A program made the position numbers and the translations under genes. Below, piece by piece: positions 49,875-61,343 of a DNA stretch of 64,000 nucleotides (its first letter is position 1; every line of letters begins with the position of its first letter). Below the pieces are notes generated by a model, which had not been told where the DNA came from, made no database searches, and worked only from the letters and a program-made list of their open reading frames with translations. This DNA comes from Casuarius casuarius (taxonomy: Eukaryota; Chordata; Aves; Casuariiformes; Casuariidae), in NCBI GenBank assembly GCA_003342895.1, contig PTFA01000494.1, positions 99,982 to 163,981 on the forward strand, written 5' to 3'.

Positions 49875-50759
49875 AAATAATGTATAGTGTGACAAGCAAC
49901 TGCAGCTGTGCAGAATCTACAGTCAGAGCTACATCTCCCAACCAACTCCTATTTCCCCCTATTTCCAGTGTTTCTGGTTATGAAGACTGAACACAGTTAA
50001 GGTGATCTTGGAAAAATAATTCTCTCCCAAGACTCCAGTGTTATTATAACTATCTACTGCAAATGGATCTGTCAGTCATATCTGACTGCTAGCACAATCC
50101 CTTTCAGAAAAGTGTGGGTAAGTGAACACTAACGTTCATGCACATAAGCTTTCNATCAGTCCTCCCTCCAAACCTGACAGCATCCTAGCTATGCACTTCC
50201 ATTATTTTCTTGCATGCCCATTTCTGTGTCCAGGTGTCGTTATTTAACTGTTGTATGTTTGCTATGTCTCTTGTCTGAACTCCAATCTACACTGCATAAA
50301 CTGTTTGACAAATTAATCCAAAGAGGCAAATGACAGCCCAGAGTGGTTCAAGGACATCTCNAATCCAAAAACTGGGTGATATTCTGTGTGCTGGGAAACA
50401 AGCATCTTAATTCATCTGACTCTGCTGCAGTTAAGGTGTGTTTAGTTATTGACTTGCTACATTAAATTAGAACATAGACTCTTCACTCAGCCCCATGGAC
50501 TGAGACACCGCAAAAATCAAGAGGAAACTGAAGTTCTAAAGAGGCAAGAGAGACAACGAACCCAACCTTATCCCCAGCTTTGAGGTGAAAAATGGCTTAA
50601 GCCCCTGAGGGATTCAGCGACTGGCTCTAGCTGCTGGTTTTCTCAATTGTGGCTTTGCAGGAACAAACTGTCCCTCAAGACAAGCTGCCCTGCCACGTAA
50701 TAACATGAAAAAACAAATAACTCCCTAAGCATCAAACACAAGATGTTTTGTGAATTCGT

Positions 50760-50837
50760 TTCGAGAGGCTGCGTTCCTATGTGGATTCTTGGGTGTCTAA
50801 TAAAAGGAGAGCACATGTTATAACCTTTCCAAAACAC
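50760..50837 (-). pseudogene. possible decayed C2H2 zinc-finger fragment
   Basis: Inside a 142-codon minus-strand frame, the segment VFWKGYNMCSPFIRHPRIH followed by IGTQPLE aligns with the finger-plus-linker pattern CGKxFxxxxxLxxHxRxH-TGExPYE. It keeps the K, an aromatic, both histidines, the RIH triplet and the linker glycine and proline. The first two zinc-binding cysteines are missing (phenylalanine sits where the second belongs). It could be a relic of a retrocopied zinc-finger gene, or coincidence. Only one finger is visible. Confidence 0.15.
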
Positions 50838-52249
50838 TTGTAAAGAGTGGTAAAGCTCATCTCCTTCGGAAAACAGATTAAGAGCAGTGATCACCAGTAC
50901 TGCTGCTCCATACCTTAGCGTGTTAGTACTACTGTCCACTTTAAAACATGTCAAGTTTGTATGACAGTTGCCCCAAAGTCCCCTAAGATTTTGGAAAGGA
51001 CACTCCCACACACATACACCCAAACAAAAAATCCTTTTGCTTACTGAAGAAACCAACCCGAAACCCTGCAAGAAGTTATCCTTAATGATAGGGTCATTCA
51101 GAAAACATCAGAGGAACTTAAGTTGGGCAACCAAGAAAAAGTCCTTTGGCAATATTAAGTGCTGTAGGTAACATCAGTCTCTTCAAAGATCACTATCCCT
51201 TGGGATTTGTAGGGACATGCTTATTACACCATACATTTCACAGCTCTCTGATGNGTGAAAGGGCCAGATATCATTCACCTAAACAGAGCCAGACATCCTG
51301 GTAGAGGCAGNCACCAGGACCTGCAACCTCCCCTTGCGTCTCCGACCGAAATGGCATTATCAGTTTGAGCTTTTACAACCTCCCTCACACACACACACAG
51401 CTTTCAACACCTCCCGGTGCCATAACCAACACACATGGAGCAGGGTGAGGACTGCTGCAGTCACCAAGGCCAGAGAAGAGCTACTCGAAGACACCTCCCC
51501 ACCCGCCTGACAAGCTGGAGGATAACTCGCACCACTCTGGGCCATCAAGCTAACGCACCCCATTGCCAACAGCGGCAGACGGTGCTTTTGGAGATGGACA
51601 GCTGGGGCCTAACACCNCAGTCCAAGGGAGTTTATCAACGGCAGCAGAGTTAAGCCAATGACAAGANTGATTCAGTAGGAATAACCACCTGCGAGCCATC
51701 TTTACGGACCCCTCCTTACTCCTCTTGCCCGAGCGTTCTTGCCATCAAAACCTGCATTTCCACATTTAATCCCGTAACACAGTTCACATACTATTCACAA
51801 AATATTCAATATTTTCTGAACGTCTTGGGGACTTCCTAATGCCAACACTGCAGAGTATGGGCGTAACCACAGGAAAAGCAATTACGGGCAGAGGAAGTAA
51901 TAATACCGCACATACTCCCTGCAATTTTACACATACAGATAAGATCTGATAGGCCGAGGTGACTATCTGCACTAAGCTAGACNGTATGCTCCCCCCCAAA
52001 AGGACAGAACTAATACTAGCATTGCAGAGTTAAAGTCAGGAATCAACAGTTGTGGATTAAAGATGATAATTTTAGCTAGCACGTGGAATTAAGAAAACTG
52101 ATAAGCAGATGTAGATGCTTATGAGCAACCAGTAACAGTTACCAGTAAAAGAACCCCTTAGAGCATTGGCCAAATCACTCTGTAAACTCTTCTTTAAAGC
52201 TTATCGGTATCACGATCCATTACATTTTACTGTCAGTTCAATTTTACTA

Positions 52250-52325
52250 GGCCAAATCCTCAGCCACTGCAAAGTACAACTGCACTGACTACAAAGGAAG
52301 TTGACAAGCTGTCACCATCTCAGCN
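52250..52325. repeat. palindromic transposon relic
   Basis: Starts GGCCAAATCCTCAGC and ends near CACCATCTCAG; the middle retains CTGCACTGACTACAAAGG. It fits GGCCAGATCCTCAGCTGGTG ... the palindromic element whose other end is CACCAGCTGAGGATCTGGCC. Confidence 0.45.
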
Positions 52326-52741
52326 TCCATCTCAAGACATTTTGTTTTATGGTTTTGGAGCAAAGGAGCATATATAGCATGATGAATATATTGCTTTGTA
52401 GTCCTAGCAGGGAATTCAAACTGATGCGCAAGTATGAAGTCTGGGTAAAGCGCTGATTGAATGCTTAACACACAAGGTAGCTTACTCTAATTGTGAAGAA
52501 AGCATCAGTCAATGTTCTTCTGGGGCAGTGGCTGTAGGAAAGTTGCTTTACTCTGCTGCTGAATCATTACCTTTGAACACTCAAAGCTTCACTGCACTCT
52601 GTTTACAGGAATCATTTCTCCCAGTAGCACTGCCAGTGACCAACGCGAGAGCTTTACAAACTCATAAAGCAGCGAACAAAGCTCTTTAAAGCACACTCAG
52701 CCCACCGTATGTCAGTCAAACCTGTCTCCTGCTGTTCATTA

Positions 52742-52800
52742 AAGGCCAGATACTAAGACCTGCTGAGCACCTTCTGTTGAGTTTAACACAAGATTAGGAT
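52742..52800. repeat. palindromic transposon relic
   Basis: AAGGCCAGATACTAAGACCT followed by GCTGAGCACCTTCTGTTGAG matches the half-element GGCCTGATCCTGAGAGGTGC-TGAGCACCCTCAACTCCCATTG. About 420 bases from another relic. Confidence 0.4.
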
Positions 52801-53072
52801 TTTTGTCAGCTTTCAGGATTTAGCTCTGAGCTACACTCTATTTTCAAATCCTCATTAGCACAGAAGCTTTCTTTCATACCAGCAATACTTCTCATAAAGA
52901 CAAGCATAGAGATNCTAATACAAGCATTTGCACGAGCATTTCCTGTCGGAAAATGGAATTGTGCCAGAAGCCACTTTTCCNAGGAAAATGATCTATTCAA
53001 GTAGACCTNGTGATCTGGAAAATCAAACAGGTTTTTCAGCTGGCAAGGATGAGGTTTGGTGTTTGCACCTAC

Positions 53073-53114
53073 CTGAGTCAACCACTGTTTCATGGGGCCT
53101 GCAGTTTTAGCCCG
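53073..53114 (-). CDS. candidate 42-nt exon
   Basis: Minus strand donor CTCAG/GTAGGTGC follows 53073. An AGCTTCAG acceptor precedes 53114. The 14 codons between read RAKTAGPMKQWLTQ, phase 0 to 0. The acceptor lacks a long pyrimidine tract, so this is one of the weaker predictions. Confidence 0.13.
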
Positions 53115-54361
53115 CTGAAGCTCACGCTGTCTCCTGCATGGGGTTCCTGTAACTCCACGGCATCTCCCAACTGCACTGCTATGGAGTATCGCTAAAGAGC
53201 ACAGNAGGTGTTACTCTATAGACTGAACATACCAAGTGCTTTATAATCAGCTACTTTAGTTCAGGATCAAGTATTCTGTGGGGCTACTGCTTTTTCAAAG
53301 CTAAAATGAGAAGAATGTAGATTAAATCTCACACATTAATTATATGTAATGGTTTTAAGTGTTTTTGCCCCTGTGAGACAGACTTCATAAGCTGAAGATA
53401 ACAGGCTGCAGTTTCATAGAGGAGAATTCACACACAGCCAAACTACTAATGGACTCCAGTCCCTACCCTTAACAGCATTTGTGAACACTAGAGCTTAATT
53501 ACCATGTTAAAACTGTACTAACCATACCTGAACAGTGACCTGGGCTAAGGCATGAGAGTTCACCTTCAGATTACCGGTCCACAGTGGTCAACAGAAAGCT
53601 TTCCACCGACTGCAACGGGATTCAGATGACCAGAAAGATCCCACATGAACCTGGACAATGAGGGAAACCAACTAACACTAAGTAACACAGATTTTCTTCC
53701 ATTCTCACATAATCGCAAGCATCATGCTGCCTGGCAAAGATGGTATTTGTCACCTAAAGATTATGGATGCNCTTTATCATCATTTGCATTTTGCCGTTAA
53801 CATTTGTCAAGGGTGGGAGGAGGAAGATACTGATGATGGCGCAGTGTGACATACAGGCTGAGGTTCAGGACTGCAGTTGCACTCTCTGGTACAATACTAT
53901 TGTGTTTCTTACTAGAGATCTTGGCTCTCCTCACATTGAAGCTAATGAGAACTTGGCCAGCGATTTCGGAAACAGCAATATCTACATCCCTCTATGTTAT
54001 ACCAGAGGATAATCATCAGACACTGACCAATACCAGAAATATTTGCCGTTCCAACCTCACCTATTGTTACAAGCGTGATTCCTGGCTTCCAGCNAAGTCA
54101 TTAAGCCTATTTAAAAACCAACCAACCCAACCGAATCTGGGCCATTCATACATATCTGGTGCCAGTTTTCAGTTTCAGTGAGCCAACAGATACAACCCCC
54201 ATTCTGAAGCCATTCTTCAATCCTGAACAAAAAAAGTTACAAAACAATTCCTCCAGAACAAAAGTCCCAAAAGAAAAAAAAAGATATTCTGAACTACTTC
54301 AGAATTGTGTTTAGGTAACACTCAAGTGTGTTAAAACATAGTAATACTAAAATCAATTTTT

Positions 54362-54401
54362 AAAAAAAAAAAAATTACCAAAAAAAAAAAAAAAAAAAAA
54401 A
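54362..54401. repeat. A13 + A22 tracts
   Basis: Thirteen A, five other bases (TTACC), then twenty-two A, followed by a purine-rich segment to about 54850. It could be a retroposed poly(A) tail for an unrecognised insert on its left. Confidence 0.9.
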
Positions 54402-56269
54402 GAGCAACTTCATCTTGAAATAGAAATGAGTGTAGGATAAGGAGCCAGGCAAAAATCTGGAAAAAGAGCAACCAGGAATAGGACAGGGACTAGTGTTAAA
54501 TGGATTTTTCATTCCTTCCTGGGGATTGTGGTCTATGTTTACAGGACTGGAGGCACAGAATTAATCTTGGAGCGGGGCACAATGGAAAGAAATGGACATA
54601 GAAAGGCAGGAGTCTAACAAAAAAATGAGTCCTAAATCCAGTATCGAAGAGAGAACCAAAGGGCAGTCTCGGATCTAAAGACCTCAAACTAGAAATTGGA
54701 CAATATGCCAAAGTAAACAAAGAAAGTAACAGCTGAGGAAAGGACGGCAAGGCAACAGGAGGAAAAGATGGAGTTCGTTTAGGAAAAGAGAGAAATGCCA
54801 CAGTTAGGTTTCAGGAACTAGCAAAAAGCAGCAGGGAAGAGATAAAACCGCTAGCTGAGACCCTGACCTGTAGCTGTCCTCTCCCGCAGAGGAAGGGCAG
54901 GGCAGCACAGGGCAGACAACGCCAGCATCAACAAGCTCATGCTTCCATCCCGATTACCACCTCAGTCCCATCAAAGACAGAGTTACTCTCTCAGATCCTG
55001 TTACACACGTCTCCTTCAGAGCCATCCCTCTTTTTGACGGCAGACATACACAGGACTTGACCTCTCTCCCGAGGGCCCCTGGGAACAGGAAAGCGAGGCC
55101 AGGCAGCAGCTCGAGGAAGCGGAACGGCTCCCCTCCCTTTTTATCTTACTTTGAGGGAGGTGCTGGGGAACCAGTTCCACCACCACCCTTGGACTGCTCA
55201 GCCGTGACTGGAGANGCGCACACGGCCATGTGTCCCACAGCCCATAAATCTGGGAACTATGAGTTAGTTTATTTATGTAAAAGCCTCAGGGGGAGGAAAA
55301 GAAAGAAAAAGAATAAAAAAAGCTTCAGCAGCAGCCAATTGTGACAGAGGGAACTTGATCCTCTTTCCAGATGACCCACTCCACCCACTCCTACTCACCC
55401 ACATTTAAGCAGCAGTATATCAATTACAGCACAAATTAGCTGCCAGAGTAGGTTAGCACATTAAGCACCGAGATCCAGCCTAGCCTTTAAAGCCGAGACC
55501 GACAAAAAACAACACAGGAAAAGGCGAGCCGGGAAGGCAGGCTGCATTTGCCCTCTAATCCCCGTGCCGGCCTAGGGGCCACCTTCCTGCCTGGGACCTC
55601 CCAGGAAGCTGAGCCCCACTGAGCTGTGGCCTACAGAAGTCCTTGGGGTGCGGTGAGGACACAGGCATGTTAAAGCACCAGGAAAANTTCTGCATCAGCT
55701 TTATTCAGTGAAAAAAATTACTGAACAGTTCTCTAAATTGAGTCCAGGAGTCTACACTGGCAGAGTCATTCTTGAGTTGAAGGAATAGATGTTTTCAAGT
55801 ATGCACAGTGACTACTGTAATATAAAAGCACTGCTCCATTTTACATTTAAATTTACACTCATTTGCTTNTATTATGATAGCAATTAAAGCTGTTAATTTC
55901 CTCTTTAACAGTTGAAGACATTCCACAAAGGTAAGTGCTGCACACCAAACCAAATTCAACTAAAAAAGGTGGGAGATGATTTGACTGGTTTAGTTGAGAC
56001 AACTTTAGAATGAACGCTTGTATTGCCTTCGCTTGGCCTATATCGTAACTGACATTTCTATGGCATGTATCAACAGGGTTTAATTGAAACTATTTCCAGA
56101 TCAACTTCTAAGGATAACTATCTTTAATGTTATGCTAAGCCTTAGTGGATGAAGATATACTTCAAGTAAAAAACAAAAATCCACCAATGAGAAAACCTCT
56201 TTTTCCAATGTTTACAATTAAAGTTGCCATTAAGGTAATAACAGACTAACATCAGTGCAAGGGTCTCAC

Positions 56270-56389
56270 CTGGCAAACATTAACGCAGGCTTGAAAACAT
56301 GCCTGAGGTTCAGGCCTCAAAAATACATCCTTGACACAGAATGCTGTGTCCAAGGATGTCCGACTTGCAGCAGATTTGAAACTTTCACA
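56270..56389 (-). CDS. open 40-codon frame ending at a strong donor
   Basis: Minus strand: a frame opens after a TAA at 56390-56392 and runs 40 codons to a strong donor CCAG/GTGAGACC at 56270, where it ends in phase 0. It reads CESFKSAASRTSLDTAFC, then VKDVFLRPEPQACFQACV and NVCQ. No clean acceptor is visible; CTGCTGCAAG near 56364 is a candidate. The segment also contains a 14-15 bp inverted repeat (56326-56358), so an RNA structure rather than a coding role is an alternative reading. A plus-strand frame of 95 codons overlaps it. Confidence 0.15.
56326..56358. repeat. 14-15 bp imperfect hairpin
   Basis: CATCCTTGACACAG pairs with CTGTGTCCAAGGATG (one bulged base), loop AATG. Too short for a typical miRNA precursor; flanks do not extend the stem. 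Confidence 0.85.
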
Positions 56390-57099
56390 TTAGCTCAAGT
56401 CCCCCCCCCGTTAAGCTTGGGGATTTGGCAGAAAGGATTTGTTCAGATCAAACTGAACCAAAAGGATGAGTGGCATGGAAGAGACACCAAAGAGAAAGAA
56501 AACCTTTGGTGTTTGGAAGACAGCAACCTAAAATCATGCTAGAAACTTGTTTGTGAATTCAATTCCCCAAATTACTGGGAAACATGGAAGCTAAAGCCTG
56601 AACTGGAGCAGTCATAGATCTCCAAAATCTCCATGAAAGCATGAGTGCATTCTTGAAAGCACCACATGGAAGCTTTTATGTGCGTGCTCAAAGGTGGGGC
56701 TGGAACTGGGAATTAGGGCTGGGACTCAACCAAGGAACCCAAAATTTAGCAGCCCTTCAATCATTGACTCCTTCCTGTTGTAATCCCTGCTCCTGGTCTC
56801 TGACACGCTTGGAAACAATCAGGTAGAGACATAGTTTAAGCAGTAGTTTCGTAAACTGGAGAGCCAGCAGGAAACTTTTCAGTCAATAAATGGAGCTCAG
56901 ACGGAAAAATGTCAGAAAAACCTGCTCAGCTCAGAGCATCCAGGAGCTCTGAGGTATATTCACATGGCTCGAGTGTATTCCTTTTGCAATTTTGCTTTTA
57001 TTCCACGACGCATTGAGAATAATTGGCAGAACGGTGGCATGAACACCGGATGCGTCAAAGTGTGCATGTCCTCCCCGCCTCGCAATAAAGCAATGAAGT

Positions 57100-57117
57100 C
57101 ACGCGTGGTGACACGTG
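57100..57117. promoter_or_regulatory. CACGCGTG / CACGTG E-box pair
   Basis: CACGCGTG at 57100-57107 and a canonical E-box CACGTG at 57112-57117 lie 4 bases apart in a CpG-richer stretch (57000-57190). Such boxes bind bHLH factors in general; function here is only a possibility. Confidence 0.25.
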
Positions 57118-57700
57118 GTTACTCCAGTGTGTACCATTTACTTGTGCAAGCCTGCTAGCACCAGGTACTCAGGAGTCNGGAATGTGGCACGGAGAGGACA
57201 CGGCAACGGAGGAAAAGGGAGATGAGATTTTTGGCCATGTCCCTCCTAACCACTGGCAAAGAGCAGAACAAGGCTAAAACGAGAAAGGAAGACGGAGCCA
57301 AAGGTGTGAGGCTGCTTGGCAAAAGAGCCTGGGAAATCACACAGATGGGAAAAACAGGTCTTCTGAGCAAAAAACACAGCAGAAACATGAAAAGCCAGGG
57401 CCCAGTTCTGACAAGCTCCTACTTCTGCTCCTTCTTAAACTACATGGGGTGCTCAAGACCAGCTTTGCTTTTTTTTTGTCTCAGCAGGAACCATTGCAAG
57501 CTACAGGCAGGAGTCCAAAGTACGAAATTCCCTATCTGCATTTGCAAATCCNTAAGGTTTGAGTGAATTTGAACCCTGACTGCTGTCTCGAGGCTACTTG
57601 TCCAACTTCTGTGGAACAACTTACCACAGAGGAAACAGCACCTTCCCAAACTACTGCCTTTTANTCTGCTTACCGAGTATCCCAAAGGAAATCTACTTAC

Positions 57701-57731
57701 CAATGCTGTTTAACTCTATCCACGCTTGTTC
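57701..57731 (-). CDS. candidate short exon within longer open frame
   Basis: Minus strand donor ATTG/GTAAGTAG follows 57701. An acceptor-like TTATCTGATCAG precedes 57731. The exon would read EQAWIELNSI plus one base. The same frame remains open upstream to about 57869, reading ...TSWEWGLARRGKDDLSDQ before it, so a larger exon starting near 57797 (after TGTTGCCAG) is also possible. The translated stretch is rich in charged residues and looks protein-like, but I cannot assign it. Confidence 0.22.
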
Positions 57732-58833
57732 CTGATCAGATAAATCATCCTTTCCCCTTCTTGCAAGACCCCACTCCCATGAGGTTATAAAAATCCCTGG
57801 CAACATCCCAGTAATTTTTAGCTNAACTCCAAAAACATAAGCCTATGANTCAAAATTGTGTGCATGTATTTCTGTATCTGTTTAACACCTGATTATTCTG
57901 TACTTGAGATTTTCCACTTCCAGAAAACTTCTTGCGCTAAATATCCCCATCAACCTTCAATTCAGCATAGGACGGAATTCCACAGAAGTCCATTCAGAAA
58001 CATAATTCATTCACCAACCTTGTGAGAACCCCCCTCTCGCTCCTCCAAATTCCAATATTCTCTTTAACAATATCTTGCTTTTTAGGTCTTGAGATGTTCA
58101 GGTGAAATTCAAAGCACAGGCAATTGTTTAAAAAAAAGGTGAATTTCTCACAGAAAATAAAACAGCAAATACCATGCGTCTTGGCAGCCATGGCTGTTGC
58201 TGGGAACTGCGGGATTTAGGCATTTAAAACAACATATTCAGAGGCTGCTCTCCTATTACACAGCCTATTAGTTGAAGAGATCTGAGCACCAGGAAGTTTC
58301 CTTTGATGTACATGAAAGCTGCCAGATGCACTGCACCTCTGAAAAACAAATCACTCATGCGCTGACCTCTGGCAATCCTCTGAAGTTGCCTGTTTTGTTA
58401 AAAATTGTCATTTCAGAAATCGAGTTCCATGGCTGAGCGACTACTCGGTTTTTAGTGGGAACTCACACTACAAGACTATCNGCCATGAAAGGTAAAAAAC
58501 CAAACCATTTCACTTGTCAGGAATTACTGAGGCTAAAACTAGAGAAGCAATGCTACAGCAGAGTAGCAGATGACAGACTTATTTGAGCAACAGAAGTTCT
58601 TCTGCTTTCAATAATTATGCATTTCACAGTGTTGATCCTAATTAACAGGTTAAGGGAATTGAAGCTTCTAAGAGATTATTTCAAGCAGTTCATATAGCAA
58701 CGCAGTGTTGTCCCACCGCTCTCCTCCCTCTTCCAGAAGTTTCTGCAACTAAGGTACAGACTAAAATTGAGGAGATTTGGGATTAGTAGATCTCATAGTT
58801 ACATTAAAGGCATTAGGCACGAAGTCGAGCATC

Positions 58834-58890
58834 AGGGATCTGATCTAAAGGCAAAACATTGATTTCGGTGGGTCTGGATCAGACCTTTAG
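58834..58890. repeat. palindromic transposon relic
   Basis: CAGGGATCTGATCTAAAGGC ... GATTTCGGTGGGTCTGGATC AGACC keeps both inverted ends of the element GGCCTGATCCAAAGCCCATT ... AATGGGCTTTGGATCAGGCC. Confidence 0.5.
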
Positions 58891-59394
58891 GTAACAAGTG
58901 TCAGAAAGCAGAGAGGTCAGGTTGTGCTCCGAGTCCTGCCAAGCAAACNCAGAGTACTACACTTGAACGCAGAACACCATGATCAAAGGAGTAAACAGGC
59001 TTCAGCTTTACAGAAACATTTTTTCAGAAGAAAGTTGCCAAATGACACCCCAACATTATCAACTCATTAGCGCATCTGAGGAGTGGGAAGTTGGATCCAG
59101 ATCAGGTTTGGATTTTTTTTTTTTAAATTGAGAAATGCAGATTATAAAGTAAACCCAGCAATTTGGAATGAACCAAAGAGAACCAGAAGTACATTTAGAG
59201 GCTAATCCTACACACAAACCCACCTGACTGGACCCTTCCATCACTATCTGTACCACCTAAATCACTAGATTTTTTTTCTCCCCCTCGATCATAAGGGATC
59301 CATACAGATTTTCCACTCTGAGGCCTGAATGAGAATACTGGAATGAGACACAGAGCAGATCCACATGTTAGAGGGGGACTGTTCACTGTCTCTT

Positions 59395-59755
59395 CAAAAA
59401 CAAGAACCATCAGGCATTGAATGAAACCATCGGCAGCCAAGCTGCAAGCCATCAGAAGGCGATACATCTGGGGAATTCACTGCCAAAGAACTTGGCGGGT
59501 CCTCAAAGCTGACACAGCTCAAAAGGAGACTGAACAAACTGGTGGAGAAGAAATCCACTCCTGGCTGAGGAAAAAAACACGAATTAAGAAAAACTTTGCA
59601 GACAAGGAAGCAGTCTGGCTACATATCACCTCAGCACCTCCTGTTCTTACTGCTCTCTAGGTAGTTACACAGAGCCACCAATGGAGACAAGTTAGACTAG
59701 ACCCACCTTGGATCTGCTCTGCGTGGTTGCTGTTCTGTCCTTAATACACCTGNAC
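59395..59755 (+). mobile_element. CR1 LINE, decayed 3' end
   Basis: The order of remnants matches the 3' end of amniote CR1 elements: CAAGAACCAT..GGCATTGAATGAAAC at 59401, then GGGGAATTCACTGCC near 59470, GGTGGAGAAGAAATCCA near 59541, and the tail-type AGACTAGACCCACCTTGGATCTG...GGTTGCTGTTCTGTCCTTA near 59694-59745. The reverse transcriptase part is absent, as usual for 5'-truncated copies. Many substitutions show it is old. No target-site duplication was found by eye. Confidence 0.75.
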
Positions 59756-61077
59756 AGAGAAAGATCATCTTGAAGAGACTTTTTTTGGCTGCAACCTATA
59801 ATCTCTCTCCATAGCATGTGTTCTGCTCATCATAGCTGCTANTGCCTGGCCATACCACTCTTTCCTACACTTCCTGACAGCCAGTAAAGATGTATATAAA
59901 ACAACAGACTGTTTTGGACTTAAGCAAACACCCTGCATTACTCACAGAAGAAAAGGGCTGTGGCAAGGCTTGCCATGGCACCATGCAGACTTGTGGTGAC
60001 TTTAAATAAGGGAAAAGGTGCATTTATATGTTGCTGAGGAACACATTATTCAAACATAACAAAGGCAAACTTCAGNGCATGTTTTACTACTGTTCTTGAG
60101 AACACAGATACCTACTTGAAAGGCAACTTTCATGGCTCACAAATTCCCTGGTGGGCAGGCTTCAGCAGCCCCGCCATCAGAGCAGCTGTTATTTTGCTCA
60201 GACGAAAGGGTGTAGGTGTGCAATAGCTTTGCTACTAAAACCTGTTCAAAAAGGAGCTAGTGAAAGGAACAAGATTGTTTCTTTTCACAGCCTACACGCA
60301 GCAAGCCAGAGAAACAACCTTTGCTGCCGTAAAAGCAGCACAAATAGTTTGGAAACAGTTTGCCTCAAGTTTACTAGCAGGTATATTCCACGTGAAGGGC
60401 CAAATGAAATCACCTCCAAACCAATCTACATGTAAAAACATAGGCTCAAAACATCTAGAAGGGAAAAGGGGTTAAAAAAATCGGACCAACCGAGGAATAA
60501 GAATTCCATGTATAAAAGACTGAAGAGCCCTGAATCCCAGGCAGCACNGGGCTCCAACCCTCCCCTAAAAAAACCTGCTGTATTTACATGAGTCTAGGAA
60601 GTCAACTGGATGTTTCCAAATAATAGTAGCCTGAGCACTGACACAAAAGGTTATGAACAGAATTTTTATTCTTCGATTACATTCTCTCCCCCTGCCTGGG
60701 CGCTAAAGCTGCTATAGAGAAAGATCGCATGTGAAGTGGCAAGCGGGCCATAACTCCAGCAGCCTCTGCTGATGCAGCTACGTGCCACAAGAGAGCTCAA
60801 AAGCTTATTCAGAAGGCAAAGAGTGGGAACCTTTACTGTATCAGTAGACATCGCATCGCAAAATCTGAATATTTTCCTTTGGAACTTTNCAATTGAAAAC
60901 TAATCCTGGCAGTAATTGATACATCAGCTCAGATGAACATAAGAAGAAAAGTGATCAGATGTGATCAACAAAATATCATCAAAAAAGATCAAAATGATCA
61001 ACACCTCTAGGCATAAAGCTATAGGATCTGGTAAATAGCAGCCAAAATNAAAGTGGAAACTGAGGGTTAAATGAATT

Positions 61078-61138
61078 GGGCTGGATCTTGAGCTGATGTC
61101 CTGCTCTGCCTATTTGCATCAGGTNGTGATCTGGTACA
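61078..61138. repeat. palindromic transposon relic, both ends present
   Basis: Begins GGGCTGGATCTTGAGCTGAT and ends GCATCAGGT.GTGATCTGG. The two ends are imperfect inverted repeats around a 20-25 base centre. Matches the GGCTGGATCCTCAGCTGGTG palindromic family. Confidence 0.5.
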
Positions 61139-61343
61139 GCACCCCTTTCTAACTGAAAGACCAGAAACAGTTCTTCCTTTCTCTTATGAGAAAAACAATG
61201 TTTTTTAAATCAATCGAGTTCAGATCATGAGGTTACACATACAACAACTATCACTCTTCAGAAGCAGGCATTTACTTCCGTGGTCAGAGCTGAACTAGCT
61301 GTTAACTTGCCAGACAGCCTGGCAACCTTGCCTGGTTTTGACC

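Larger units (their letters stand above)
46681..61343. other. no firm gene; intron-like or intergenic
   Basis: Mostly unique sequence with the CR1 fragment, palindromic relics and A/T tracts listed separately. CpG-richer patches occur at 55.06-55.25, 55.48-55.68 and 57.0-57.2 kb without a convincing exon. Confidence 0.6.

Noticed and set aside
60937..61010. GAACATAAGAA resembling a reversed CR1 tail and repeated GATCA motifs
   Set aside because: Similarity stops after eleven bases and the GATCA units have no regular period.
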